Made by a program: the position numbers and the translations under genes. The notes beneath the pieces are model-generated. The model was not told the DNA's origin and made no database searches. It worked only from the letters and a program-made list of their open reading frames with translations. Positions 31,829-44,204 of a stretch of 64,000 nucleotides of DNA are shown one piece after another. The DNA is from Sycon ciliatum (taxonomy: Eukaryota; Porifera; Calcarea; Leucosolenida; Sycettidae), in the NCBI RefSeq assembly GCF_964019385.1, contig NC_088654.1, positions 15,344,863 through 15,408,862 on the forward strand, read 5' to 3'. Position 1 is the stretch's first letter, and each line of letters opens with the position of its first letter.

Positions 31829-31905
31829 GTGCACATGTAACGCACACTCAACGCTTTGCCCTATACTATTCAAACATCCTCTTATTTGCTTATTTGGACA
31901 GCCAC

Positions 31906-32079
31906 TAGGCATTGGCGGATAATGCTCGAAAAGGTGGTAGATTCTGCTCGAAAAGCAGAACCATACAAATCTGAGGGCAGGCAATTCCTCGAATTCTGCT
32001 CCATTTCTTTATCCACATACCAAACATGCATGAAACGTACCAGAAAAAGTACCGAATTCTTATTATCCGCATATGCCTA
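31906..32079 (+). mobile_element. hAT-type MITE with perfect 8-bp target duplication
   Basis: ACAGCCAC flanks both ends (31898-31905 and 32080-32087). The ends are TAGGCATTGGCGGATAATGC and, reversed, TAGGCATATGCGGATAATAA. Internally deleted relative to 24113-24321. Confidence 0.95.
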
Positions 32080-32087
32080 ACAGCCAC

Positions 32088-32980
32088 TCTCTTTTTCCAA
32101 CTTGCATATGGCTATTTTATTATGATTATGGCTTTGGTATTGTGGAGATCCCCTAGATAGGGGAGAAGCCTTTGGGGAATTCTCTAGATATTAAGTTAAA
32201 GTTGCAACGTGTACATCCCTATGAGGTGTACAACCGCAAAGCTTGGCGGTGGATTCACAAGGACCTCAAGAACTGATATGACGAGATTTCATTTGGGTAA
32301 GGTTGACTTTTCTTCGGCCGCGTAAGATGCAGCCTATTGCAGGTATTTCGTGCGAGGTGAAACTTGACCCAACATTGTTTGTTGTCTAGAATGGAGATAA
32401 TGAGTCGACAAAAATGCAGATGTGGCGCTGGAATTTACTTTGATTCGTATCATCGCACGCACTTCCCCAGCCCAGCTCTCTTGAAGTCTATTTGAACTTG
32501 TCAATGTTGAGAGGTCTCTTTTAGAGATCGATCAAGTCGATGATTCCATGGTGCTAAGTAGCTTATGCCTGAATAGTTGGAGCGGGTTGCGGGAGAGTAC
32601 ATCAGCCGCCGTTCTAATGACACGAGGGCCGGGGGCATGGTTAAGGTTTCAGATGGAGAGATGTCATGGATATGTTATGACAAAACACTTGAGCTCTCTT
32701 ACTTCCCAATCCGAGTGGCGGTTGTCAGTAGGCAGCTGTCTCAGTCGTTCGCCAGTCGTGTCAATCAGTGCTCGACGTGAGTGTACAGGCTGCTGTGGCA
32801 ATGCGTGATTGAACTCAAGGGCAGCACTCCAGACGGAATAATCCAAATATCCTATGCTGGTCAGTCATCCCAATGCTGTCATTCTAGCCCTGATACTTGA
32901 TGCAGAGTCTGCCTACTAGAAAAATATTACTAGCGCTTGTTCAACGCAAAAAAACAAGACAAAATTAATGTAACATGCTG
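32088..32980. other. no gene supported
   Basis: Ordinary-looking sequence with short frames only; GGGGAGAAGCC/GATCCCC palindromic bits around 32149. Confidence 0.4.
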
Positions 32981-32985
32981 TGACG

Positions 32986-33063
32986 TCATGCCAAAGTCTA
33001 GCATTTCCAACGGCGTTCCAGACAGTGTGGTACGCCTTGGAAATGCTAGACTTTGACATGATC
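32986..33063. repeat. hairpin repeat with arms of about 24 bp
   Basis: CAAAGTCTAGCATTTCCAA and its reverse complement TTGGAAATGCTAGACTTTG enclose about 30 bases that themselves pair partly (GGCGT/ACGCC). A second inverted repeat GATCAACAAAAT / ATTTTGTTGATC follows at 33088-33133. Confidence 0.85.
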
Positions 33064-33650
33064 ATGTAAATGCAGGATGGCAGAAGGGATCAACAAAATC
33101 ATGATTTTGATTTTGACGTCAATTTTGTTGATCTCAAAGTTAGTTTAACGTATTACCGCTGCTGCGTATGAGTTTTGCAATAATGCCGCGCTATAATTAT
33201 ATACATGTATTCCTGTCGACAGTTGTCCTTGCAGAGCACAACCATGACATCAACATGATAATCACGATGCCATCACGATACCATCACCATGCCAACGTCA
33301 TTCCTTCACCATGTCATGGGCATTGCAATCACTATGCCATCACAATTCCAGTTAGTCCTATAGCTTAGTATGGTGGCATACTCTGGTTGGTCTGGTTAGA
33401 CAACAGTACAAAACACTCCAATTAGTACTCTCTATCGGGTCTGCTGGGGGCAGAGTATAGAGATAGAGAGTATGAAGAGAGGGCCAGCTGATACTTACGT
33501 AAAATGACATGCTGATTTAACCCTGAATGCGTCAGGCTATTAATATCCTTTCCTTTTTCCTTCTACTTCTTTTCATTATAACGTTTGCTGCTTGTACATG
33601 TACCTGTTTGTGTCAAGTGAAACAGCTTTCTTTGTTTCTCCTTTCTTCTT

Positions 33651-33895
<245 letters not shown>

Positions 33896-33960
33896 TTCTT
33901 TGTCTCTCTCTCCCCCCTCTCCTTGGTTCTGCCAATTTCACAGTCTTTCGAGCAGAACCT

Positions 33961-34916
33961 GTCAGTACGTTGTCAGTGTATCAGAAACGTCCAATGAACG
34001 ATGACGTTCGGTCAATTGCTTACATTCATCACAAAAACCCACCATCCACTTGGAAAGTATGTACATGTTCACGTGCATGCACATTGCGAACATTGGCAGA
34101 CAAAGATGGAAGGGTATTCTGTCAGCGTTAGTGTGTCAGCCAATCAGCTTTTTCTAGCAATGACACATAAAGGAACAAAAACCGCCCCTACAATGTAGAC
34201 CAGATAGGCGATCCCCACTCGAAACCCAGTAAACTAATCGCCATTCGGACCAGACGTGTATGGGAATGTCGTTATGTCGTGCCTCCTAGCAAGTGATAGG
34301 CCGGTGATTAGCCACCTGATGCGCTACTGTTCACCAAGGGGGTAATGTCGTGTTGCAATGAAGATCTAGAGGGGGCGGTCCGGACAATCTTGAGTTTTTG
34401 TGAGCCAGCTGGAAAATTGCCCAGCGTCACAAAGCATGGTGACACTCGTCCATCTTCTAGTGCCAGATCCAGGTGCGTGCTTAGATGCTACGACCAGTGG
34501 TGTTTACACGACATGAGCGCTGAGACACAGTGCTTCAAGCTATGAACATATGCAGTAGTGTACATGTAAAACTGAGTAATTAATCACTACACGCACATCT
34601 GCACTGCACTTGCATTAGCAAGACACTTTTCTCGTGTGTTCGCTTGTGATCAACGTTCCGACAGTTCAGTTTGCAAAACAGCACTTACACATTTCCTCCT
34701 CTTTTCTAGCCCAGAATTGTGGATTCTCAAGTGCCCCACGGCCGGGTTTTGTTTTACAAATCTTCCGCCTGCTTTGGCTACATACGTTTCCACTGCGTCT
34801 TTGGGTGAACCATGGGGAAGGAAAGTTGCCAAACATGGGTGTGGGCCCGCCTCTTGCCACCTGACGTACAGCCCCTGTCTTCCGGGGACAGATCACACGC
34901 AACAGCTGCCCCCTTC
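33961..34916. other. no gene supported
   Basis: Short frames only. ACATGT clusters at 34057-34075. Confidence 0.4.
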
Positions 34917-34989
34917 TTGCTACACAAGCTCAGTCGGCAGAGCATGGTACTCTTAGTCTCAGGGTCGTGGGTTCGAGCACCATGCTGGG
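34917..34989 (+). repeat. tRNA-Lys(CUU)-derived pseudogene or SINE head
   Basis: AGCTCAGTCGGCAGAGCATG, the anticodon region ACTCTTAGTCTCAGGGTC and GTGGGTTCGAGCACC match a tRNA-Lys with CTT at the anticodon position. The acceptor stem does not pair and the T stem has mismatches, so it is not a working gene. A GCTGGGTGGCAAT tandem follows. Confidence 0.65.
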
Positions 34990-35113
34990 TGGCAATGCTG
35001 GGTGGCAATGTTGGGTCATCTGATTTTCCGTGCTCTGCACTCACAGCAAGACAAGCACGAACGATATTGGTATGCATCGGGGGAAACTATGAGGTGGAGA
35101 GGGTGGGGTGGGG

Positions 35114-35116
<3 letters not shown>

Positions 35117-35175
<59 letters not shown>

Positions 35176-35200
35176 CAAAGAGAGACAGAGAGAGGCACAT

Positions 35201-35242
<42 letters not shown>

Positions 35243-35304
35243 TGAGAGTGAGAGAAAGATAGATAGATAGATAGAGATAGAGATATATAGAGAGAGAGCG
35301 AGCG

Positions 35305-35355
<51 letters not shown>

Positions 35356-35502
35356 GAGAGGGAGGGAGGGAGAGAGAGAGAGAGACAGACAGCCAGATAG
35401 AGACACATAGAGACAGACAGCCAGACAGATACAGAGAGGGAGACAGAGACAGAGACAGAGACAGAGAGAGACAGCTAAAGAGATAGATAGATAGAGATAG
35501 AG

Positions 35503-35583
<81 letters not shown>

Positions 35584-35700
35584 AGAGCGAGACAAAGGCA
35601 GAGGAGACAGACAGACAGAGAGGAGAGAGAGAGAGACAGAGAGAGAGAGGGAGACAGAGAGAGACAGAGAGAGACAGAGAGAGACAGAGACAGAGGGAAA
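35117..35700 (+). repeat. compound GA/GACA/GATA microsatellite of about 580 bp
   Basis: Long GA blocks with GACAGA, GATAGATA and CAGACAGACAGC inserts. Open frames across it on both strands are artefacts. Confidence 0.98.
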
Positions 35701-36950
35701 GATACGAGCGAGTACATAATGATACAATACCCTTATTCAAGAGTGTTTATTCATTGCATTCCCAACTCATCACAACCACGCGCTCTTCAGCCGAACCATA
35801 CAGACACCAGCAAGGACACTTCCGTTGAGAGATAATATTGCTCCACGCCTCTAGACAGCTGTTTCGCTCCCAGTCGGAGCTTATCAGTAGAGGATGATAA
35901 TGATGATAATGGAGGAATGATCATTCTTATACACCAGAAATGGCGCAAGTGCGCGCTTTCCACATATATCAATGGCATATGCAAGCTGCTAAAATGGTAA
36001 AGTGTGAGAACAGCGATAAATAATCATAGTACGCGCTCATTGGTGGAGAAACACACCACACAAGCGACGAAAATCTTACTCGGAATACTGATGCCAATGG
36101 AAAGTACATGTATGTTGTTTATTATTATGATGTTGCAATGTCCATGTATGCAGGCGAGGCGAGACTCACCGCCGAGATCCCCCAACGCGACAGGCTCGGT
36201 TGCCGTTCAGGATTCACACCGACCTGTCCGCCCGTCAACAGGATCGACAGCGGGAGGCCCCACTGACCGAAAGCTCTGTCGCAATATTTAGTTCAAGAGT
36301 GTTTATGACTGTTTACGAGAGAGTGAGAGACAAGGGGGGGGGAGATATATGGCATAATTCTGCGTAAATTGACTGCTTGCCTCCTCCTGTAGGGCTGGTA
36401 TAACATACAGTTATGTAAACGTACATTGTATAACGAAACTTACTTCAAATTATATCATAATACCACGGCCAAGAACAGGGTCCAGATGAAGTATTATGGG
36501 TGTTCGTCTTTGTAGGGGCGAGACTTGAATTGGCATTTTACGTACACGTCCACGTACATGCACGCTGGTGCAAGCCGTTAACATATTCGCTGTTTGATCA
36601 GAGGCAACGCACACTTTCAGGACACTGGACGATGCGATGTATCCACTATAGCGTAAATTCGGCATAAAAGGACAGAAACTAGATTACCAAATGATTTGGG
36701 TGGCGGTCGCAGCATTTCCTTTGGCCGCCAACCCCGGGACTCGTCCCACGTGCTGAGGAAATGTGCGGTCGGCGAGAACATGTTTTCTGCGCCGAACCAG
36801 GCATGTCCAGGTAGATTAAACATTGTACGTGTACATGAACATATCCACAAGGCAGTGGAACTGAGAATGTGATCGTACATCGCGTTCTCCCGGTGCTAAT
36901 ATGGTTCGCTAGCACGTCGCCGGTCGCTGTTCTCCATATCGCCGTTGAAT
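35701..36950. other. no gene supported
   Basis: Unique-looking sequence; TTCAAGAGTGTTTAT occurs twice (35736 and 36293), suggesting a short repeat pair. G run at 36337. Confidence 0.4.
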
Positions 36951-37151
36951 TTAAGGGGGCACATCACCCAAAAATTTCATATGGCATTCAATTGACCGTA
37001 ACTTTGGTGTTTCTCAGTGGATTCGAGTGAAATTTTGACCACACACTCCTGCCACTATGCTGGCCCTCAGGACATGATTTACAAGTTCTTGCGCCTCACT
37101 CACAGGCTTTCCAGGCCGGAAAAACTCAAATTTCCGGCATAGTGCTACGGT

Positions 37152-37520
37152 GTGCGAGCCACCCAGGAGCCAAACAAATGCATTTACATTTTTTTCACAT
37201 TTTCGTGTCCATTCTGTCCGTGCGCGGGACCCAAACCTAAAACAAGTCCAGAAGCAGCCATGGGTGGTGGGGTAGGGCCCCTCAACGTGGCCCTGGAATC
37301 TGTCACAACGGAACGAGTGGGCGTTCTTTCACGGACTCCCACAGACCCAAGTCAATTTTTGAATTTTTTTAGGTTTAGCACGTGCTACGAGGTCGTACCT
37401 TTGATACAACATCCAGTGCTGGGACCTCCACAGCAAGCCATTTCCACAGCGCTGCACACCAAATCCAGGATGCCCTCAGAAACCGGCAAAGACTGCCACT
37501 CACGTTTCACTACTGCCTAG
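37152..37520 (+). CDS. 122-codon frame in the TTAA element, function unknown
   Basis: I do not recognise it. The frame is open in both copies of the element with about five amino-acid differences (for example Q-Y-L-N-S versus Q-F-L-N-F). It has a Cys-rich start CPFCPCAGPKPK, a GGGVGPLNVALESV segment, and HPVLGPPQQAISTALHTKSR near the end. The first codon is not ATG, so it may be an exon fragment or an internal part of a longer transposase. No host role is implied. Confidence 0.35.
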   Translation: MRATQEPNKCIYIFFTFSCPFCPCAGPKPKTSPEAAMGGGVGPLNVALESVTTERVGVLSRTPTDPSQFLNFFRFSTCYEVVPLIQHPVLGPPQQAISTALHTKSRMPSETGKDCHSRFTTA

Positions 37521-37639
37521 TACTGAATCCTACCTGACTTCTTGACACGACTCAAACTTGCCAAAGTCACTAAATCAACGTCAACTACAATAATCAAGCC
37601 ACATATCTGCAACGTCACGAGGGTGCTGGCAAAAGTCCT

Positions 37640-37676
37640 GCTGCACGGCGGCGGGCTTCGCCCGCCGCCGTGCAGC
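37640..37676. repeat. near-perfect palindrome inside the TTAA element
   Basis: CTGCACGGCGGCGGGC meets GCCCGCCGCCGTGCAG across a TTC spacer. In the truncated copy (183-232) the same palindrome is split by about 17 extra bases. Confidence 0.9.
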
Positions 37677-38243
37677 CCAATACGTGGTTTTTTAACGTGA
37701 TTTTTTGGACTTTTTTGGACTTGGGGCAAAATTCTGCACACTTTCGTGTGTTTCCATAATACGACAAGTTGCGCACGGTCTGCTCACATTCAAATACAGT
37801 GCTGCCAACAAATGACAGCATGCAACAAAAAAATCTTTCCTTGCAAGGGCACATTTTCGGCCATAACTCTTGAACGGCTGGTCAGATAGGGACACAGTTT
37901 TCAGAGAATTTGCAGCTGTTCATGCTCTTTCAACTGACATAGCACTCAATATGAATTTACAAATTCGATTTTTCAGCGAATTTTTGGGTGATGTGCCCCC
38001 TTAAGTGAATTTCGAGCTACGCGTAACTTACTTGTCGAGTTGAACATTCCTCGGGAACGATCGGTCGGCATAGCGGTCCACCGTGAAGCCCGTCAGTACT
38101 CGCATGAAGCCCCTGTGAAACCTCACGTGCATTTTACAGTACAATCAATCATGTTCGTGATTTTTTTAAGCGATTATCGATTGGCTGTTGTGTAGTCTCC
38201 GAATATTGTGGAAGAGAGCACATACATGTACATAATACAAGTA

Positions 38244-38420
38244 CAGCAAAACCTGGTGTAAGCGACCTCTGGGTTTAGTGACCACCTGCTCTTAACGACC
38301 GTTTTTCCATGCACCGGCAGCTCTACACAGACACTGTGAGACCTGGTTCTAAAGACCACCTGGCTGTAATGACCGCTTTTGCTTGCACCGTGGGGTGGTC
38401 GCTTAAACCAGGTTTTACTG
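38244..38420. mobile_element. TA-flanked MITE, CAGTAAAACCTG family
   Basis: CAGCAAAACCTGGTGTAAGC at the left and, reversed, CAGTAAAACCTGGTTTAAGC at the right, with TA on both sides (38242-38243, 38421-38422). Tc1/mariner-type ends. Confidence 0.88.
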
Positions 38421-39204
38421 TACATAGAAAGCGTGAAACTCAGTACCAACACTTTCGCAACAGCGACCAAAGCTGACCAAAAGTGGCATCTTGGCTGGCA
38501 GGTTTGATGTGAACTGTCCACTTCTCCACACTGCGTCCGTGGCCCACATTCAAAGCACTGTACTATGATTTTGGCGAGGAAGTGTGGAGAGGTTGGGGGA
38601 TACGTATGTAGTGCTGTTCAGTTGTCTGAAGATTGCCATCTGGCATAAAACTTTTAGTTACAACAATCCAGACTCGTGGTACTCTGTGACTCGTGTGCAT
38701 TATGTGACCCCTTGAAAGTACAAAAAAAACGCAATTTTCTTAACTTCGAGGCCCCAAAAGTACAACAAAACGCATACCGGTAAGTATCCTACATACGAAT
38801 ATCATTTCCATTGTGTATGCATGCTAGAGAAAAACTTAGAGCAGAGAAAACAGCACTTCTTCTGTAAACGTTTTTTCCACCTCCAAAGTGGTTTGAGCTA
38901 CAAGTACATGTACATGTACCTTAACACCAAGAGCGAAACGGATAGCGTTGGCTGCAAGTCCATTCTTGTCATCAGTTTTCTCTAGGAAGTTACATGTACG
39001 TGAATCCAGGATACTCACATTACAATAATCGAATGTTTGGTGGACAGAACTGAGTACTAGTACCCAGTGCTGCTGCTACTAAGTCTGTGTGGACTACGGA
39101 AAATTATTTAGAATCTCCTGGATGATGCGACACCGTGCACACGGCCTTTTTCGTTCCTCTTGCTAGCATAGTAAGCATCCCACGTACGAATATCATTTCC
39201 ATGG

Positions 39205-39530
39205 TGTATGCAAGTGGGATGGTCTTAGACCATGATTGAGAAACAGAGAGTACCAGGTTCAAGTCCTGCTTGGAAGCGGAAGGATTTTTTCCAGCCGTGC
39301 TGCAACCCACAGTTAATTGGGAACTCGTGGCCTGGCACGAGGAGAGCATGGATGCAGTGAATGGGATTTTCGGTCTTTGACCACTTACTGGTGAGCTGAT
39401 CTACTCATCTCCCACCGCTTTAGGAGCTGCATCTGCGCCTTGATCCTTGAACTTGAAGGGTGGTGGCGTGCCTACGGATGCGGAAAGCTCGGTTTCCAGC
39501 CGAGTCTCACGCGAACCGTGAATTTTTAAA
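39205..39530 (+). mobile_element. SINE-like repeat, family 3
   Basis: Full-length copy: CAGGTTCAAGTCCTGCTTGG (B box), GAAGCGGAAGGATTTTTTCC, GGCACGAGGAGAGCATGGAT, TTTCGGTCTTTGACCACTTA, GAGCTGCATCTGCGCCTTGA and CAGCCGAGTCTCACGCGAAC. Matches 61795-62135 reversed. Confidence 0.85.
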
Positions 39531-41984
39531 TTTTTTGCTAGATACTGCGACAAATTATGCATTGGGAGATGATCCAATATACAGTATCAGCTCCCATATG
39601 TAAGACTTCTAAGTGCGAAATCGGAGGAGCAAGTCAAACGTTCAGGCAGCACAGCAGCACAGCGGGCGCTCAAAGCGGGAATCCAGCTTATAGACGCCAC
39701 AACGGTGTCGTGTTACTAGTATTCACAAAATGACACTAAAAGACGACAGAAAACAGCCGTTACATAGCCTAATTCTAGCCCACATTATACCGAACGGTCG
39801 CCGGATTGCGTCCATCACGGCACGGTGTGAGCGCATACATGTACATGATTGTACATGTATGTGTGCATGCACATGTACATGTACATGCACTGGGTGTGAT
39901 GATCAGTTTACATGTACATGATTGTACAGTTTGTACATGCATTGTTTATCAAGACGCTCCATTCTCAACTCTCTATTCCTCCATGTGGATGCTTGGTTCG
40001 CAAAAATGTCGGTCTAGATGCTTGGCTCGCGAAGAGGACTACTGAGTATAGGAATACAATGTCATGTACTTGGCTCGTGGACCCATTATAGCTATAAGAG
40101 GGAATCGTTCTACGGGTGTACTTGTAGTTTGTAGCGAGAAGCGTTCCCACAGTTTATTCGTAGACAATTTCCACGTGGGATGGAGTAGATATCCCGTTCT
40201 GGCATTGTCCGTCATTGTAATGGTCATAGAGTCAGACAAGAAAGGGTCAGAACATTCCGGTATCCTTTGGTAAGCTCCCTCAAACAAGGGGATTTCCGTC
40301 TACCTCTGAGATCATAGTGGACGTAGGGCTTCTTCAGCTATCTTTACCACCGCGATGCAGCGTGGCACTAGTGACATTGGTTGGTTGGTTGGTTGGTATA
40401 TTTTATTCTACTTCGCCAGAATGAACAGGCATGGCTGCCTTCTTGCCTGGACAAGTGGATTGTCCAAGCTCTCACAAAAAGACGAAGAAGGGGAAGAAAT
40501 ATTACATGAGAGTGTGAAGCATGCAATCTTATAAGAGAAAATTCCATGAGAGTGTGACGCATGCATGATGAGAGAGGGTAGATAGATACATGTACATGTA
40601 GATATAGAGAGAGAGAGCATTGCTGGAATTAGCAAGGACAAAGTAGGCGACGAAATCTCCGAATTTGACCGTCTCCAGAGGGTTCGGATCGACGGCGCAC
40701 TAACGCTCTACTGCCATCGGACTGAGCCTCTGTACCTTGTCAGTTGTAGCAAGTGGAGGCCATGTCCCAGGGATCAGAGTGCTTTGACGTGCAAACCTCT
40801 GTGCGTCAATGTTAGTGCTTGCTGTAGCCCGCACAGGCCTAATAAACACCCAGCTGAAGTGAACAGTTGTCGGCCATTGTGTGCTAACATGATTATTGCA
40901 GCTGGCGTTACCCAAGGATGACCAGCACTCAGAAGACAATCGTACGGGAAGTACTGGCAGACACTGGAACAAGAAGTCAGCCAAGCGAAAAATCAACTTA
41001 ACAGTACACGATGTACCTGAGGTGCAGTGCTGGCCAGAGAAATCCAACCTGGTGAACAATTCGGGTGGCGCTGATCTCGAGTGCACAGAACACTCTTGTG
41101 CATCTACGCGTACTTGTATGTGTAGAGCAAGGGCTGCGTGACGGCCTGCGCCTCTTGTTCATAATACACCTGTACGGTTGGATTTCCCTGGCCAGTAGTC
41201 CAAAGCCGTAGCTGTCACGCAGCAGTTTCTGGATCAGGTTGCAGATCTGAGTACAGGAGTAACCCAATAAACGAAATTGCAGCTTGACTGCTCACGCTTG
41301 CCATCTGGCCATACAGGTACATATGTATTACAAGGTGAGCAAGGTGGCAACGTCGGGTGCAGGATCCAACACGTCTGGTGCAGCACGGTGTGATTGTTGC
41401 CTTCTCTTGTTCCGTTTTTTCGAAAACAAAGTCCTGTTCAAAATGAACCGGTGCAGAAAAACTAACAATGTCGCAGCTTCCTTGTTCCGGACTAGTGATT
41501 GTACTATTGTACTGGCCGGTGAGCGTGGTGTGAGGCCACCACGGAAACCTAATAAGATTAGGATGTTGGTGAGGTCCGCACAATTACCCCGCTGCCTACC
41601 TTGACGCATGCATGTGTGCCATACGCCTTAAGTTAAGCGAGTAGCTCGAGTTACTGCTGGTCGCTCTGCTCTCCCTCCCCGTACAGTTCAATAATCCTCA
41701 CGTAGTGTTACAGATACATCGTATCCCCCCCCCCTCCCGCCTACTCTCAATCCACAAAGAACAAAACAGTTCTGTCCGCAGATTGAGTGTACTGTCTTGT
41801 CGTCGTACTTGTAGATCTGATCTACTTCGAGAGTCGTCGTGACAGACTAAAGAAAACTGGCTCGGCCTTTGGGATACGAGTACAGTCGTCCAGACATGTA
41901 GTGATGCACGTACTAGTAACCACTGGACAGAGAGCACTATACGCAGCCTGACCATTGTATTTGTAGCCATGTATATAATCATTG
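39531..41984. other. no gene supported
   Basis: Dense ACATGTACAT clusters at 39836-39930, a (GGTT)n tract at 40379-40396, and direct repeats ATGAGAGTGTGA (40505, 40548). A tract of C at 41726. No exon with convincing splice sites and conserved protein is seen. Confidence 0.45.
41751..41787 (+). ncRNA. 3' half of the hammerhead motif (inactive remnant)
   Basis: TCCACAAAGAACAAAACAGT then TCTGTCCGCAGATTGAG matches positions 2589-2625, but CTGATGAG is missing; CTCAA directly precedes it, as if the region between the two stem I strands had been lost. Confidence 0.65.
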
Positions 41985-42175
41985 AAACCTGTCTAAGACC
42001 ACCCAAGGGACCTTCAAAATGTGGTCTCTGTTACCAGGTGGTCTCCTTATCCGGGGTCGTGTGAGTGGAAATAGCGTCCCTCGGTCTTGGTTTCAGTGGT
42101 CATTTATGACAGTTGGTTGCCTTATCCGAGTAGACGAGTACTAGTACTAGTCACCTTGACAGATTTTACTGTAAA
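41985..42175. mobile_element. decayed CAGTAAAACCTG-family MITE
   Basis: TTGAAACCTGTCTAAGACCA at the left and GACAGATTTTACTGTAA at the right, with GGTGGTCTCCTTATCC inside; ends partly lost. Confidence 0.55.
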
Positions 42176-42194
42176 TTGTACTGATGTAGACCTA

Positions 42195-42367
42195 CAGCAG
42201 ACTGCCCAATGAAATCCGATCAAGCCAGTCAAGTCCACGCCGGGCGCTGTGCAGCCCCAGATCTGCGAACACTGGGTATGGGATGGTGCACTGTCGACAT
42301 GTCGCAGGGCGCAACTTTTAACTCACGCTCGCTGGATCGGATTTCAGTGACATTGAGCAGAAGACTG
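42195..42367. mobile_element. TA-flanked MITE, CTGAAATCCGA family
   Basis: TIRs with GAAATCCGATC on both sides and TA at 42193 and 42368. Related by its ends to the shorter 46273-46421 copy. Confidence 0.65.
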
Positions 42368-42369
42368 TA

Positions 42370-44174
42370 CATGTGTACCTCCGTAGAAAGACCGCCTTCC
42401 CAACCAGCTGGTCGCTTCTTACAGGTTGTCGCCACAAAGCTGTGGTCTTCCCTCCCATGGCAATAGAGAGTTGGCAAATGGGCCTAAAAAGTGCAGGTTC
42501 ATGTCCTTGAATGCCTTTTCTCTTTCCTAGAAGGAAAGGGCGATGGAGAGTCCTCATGGCATGTATGCCTGCCCATCCAATGTAGTCGATCTACATGTAT
42601 TCCACAAAACGTGATTTTTCCTTGTGCATTTTTCTCCCTAAAATGTGTTCCTAAGAGTCGTCGAATGCAAGACAGCGCATTTTCCCGACCCCCTAATGCC
42701 TACATCGCCCCATCTTGTAATGTTACAAGACGACACGGACCGTTGTGCTCCCAGAACAAAGGCTTTCTGAAGTGGCGTAAAGTGTTCGCCGCAACTCGCC
42801 GGCACTCGGAACAAGCTACTCAGCCCATCATCACCTTGCACACGAGCAGTGCCTAGTGGGCCCTCCAGCGGAGCACAGGAAAGATGTGCACTTTAGAATC
42901 CGTTGAGAACTCTTGATCGAGTACTCCAAGTCACAATGGTATTCGCACGGCCCTTTTCGCCGGGGTGGGAGAGGGGAGAGTGATTCCGTTCGCATGTCAT
43001 TCCAGCAAGGAACTGAATCCTTCCGTGTCTTTCCTTTCGAGTGCATGCTGTTGAGTATTCCCGCGACCATACCCGTACCCGCTCTGCGGTAGCACGAGGT
43101 CGGCCATGCGTCACTTCGTGGACAGGCGAGCGGAGATCGAGACGTCGTCATCAGTTTTAGAAGGTTCGGCGAACCCGCGTCGATGTGCGGCCAACCCGGC
43201 ATGCGGTGGGTCTCCCGAGCTCAGAGATAAACTCGACCAAGGAACTGAGCTCCGACCGTCCTTCAGTACAGTCCAAGGCTTCGTGTGATGCCACCGAGGC
43301 TTGCTCGCGAGCAGAGATCCCCAATGGCGCAGCAAAGTTGCGAGTGCTCCGCTAGCCTTGGTCGCGCGAGAGAGTGATACCGCCGGCGCTGACAAACAGC
43401 TCGACCGTGACCAGATAACGAGCGGAGCTCGACGGTGAGAGTGGAGGAGAGCTGTTACTCTTGCAGCTATGGGAGCTCCAATAGTTGCGCGTGATCCCTA
43501 TTGCGGGGTCGATACGATCGCAGAAGACAGGCGCATAGCTATGAGCGGAGTAGGTCTACTGGCCCCTGCAGTCGGCCCAGAGCAGTGTCGATGTCTAACG
43601 TCAAGGTTTGAGAGCGCTACACACGCTTCACTGCGTGAGCTTGAGAACAGCGTTGGAGACCCTGCAGAATGTGCAGATGCAGGACAAATCGTAGTGTTAG
43701 TTCACGTCGATTTCGCACCCCTTCTCGAGCTCCCGTGTATTGTTTGGCGAGGTCTCCGCAGTACTACTACTAGCAAAACAGTGCGAACGGCAGCGCTAAA
43801 GACCTGGTCAAGCACCAATTTCTTGCGCGAGGCTTCAAAATATCACTCGTAGCTGCAGTTTCAACAAATCCACTATTCCGGTGACTGAATACTAGTATAC
43901 TTGGGCCTGAAATTACCCGCTGGATATCTCTGATGTCCGCACTCGAATTTACGAGACGTTTGCGGAGAGGCCACGCACTTCTCTGCCTCTTTTCGTTGTC
44001 GAAAATAGAAGTACAGTGACGATCGGCGTGGCTTGCATTTGGCAAAATTGATTGGCCTAACGGCAAGAAGAAAGAGAAGGGAAGATGTTTTGCCAGGCAC
44101 ATTGTTCCATCTTCCAGCAGTGGTTATGGGCCGAGCACTGGACGCTGATTCGAGCACTGGTGCCTCAGGCTAGA
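42370..44174. other. no gene supported; upstream region of the LIM-homeodomain gene
   Basis: 43100-43800 is GC-richer with several short frames on both strands but nothing recognisable. The promoter and any 5' UTR exon of the downstream gene should lie here. An in-frame TGA at 44175-44177 precedes the proposed start. Confidence 0.4.
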
Positions 44175-44204
44175 TGAGCTCTCAGAATCACGAGCATAGA
44201 TGCG

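Larger units (their letters stand above)
36955..38000 (+). mobile_element. intact 1046-bp DNA element flanked by TTAA
   Basis: TIRs start GGGGGCACATCACCCAAAAA at both ends, and TTAA flanks at 36951-36954 and 38001-38004. TTAA duplications occur in piggyBac and Kolobok elements; the GGGGGCAC ends do not match the usual CCC-start of piggyBac, so Kolobok or an unnamed group is possible. It holds an open frame (37152-37520) and a near-perfect palindrome at 37640-37676. The truncated copy at 1-885 is the same family. Confidence 0.9.

Noticed and set aside
34917..34989. Functional tRNA-Lys gene
   Set aside because: The acceptor stem does not pair and the T stem has mismatches; the A and B boxes alone indicate a derived repeat.
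42831..43395. Overlapping frames of about 95-125 codons upstream of the LIM-homeodomain gene
   Set aside because: GC-rich region with open frames on both strands, no recognised domain and no splice context.
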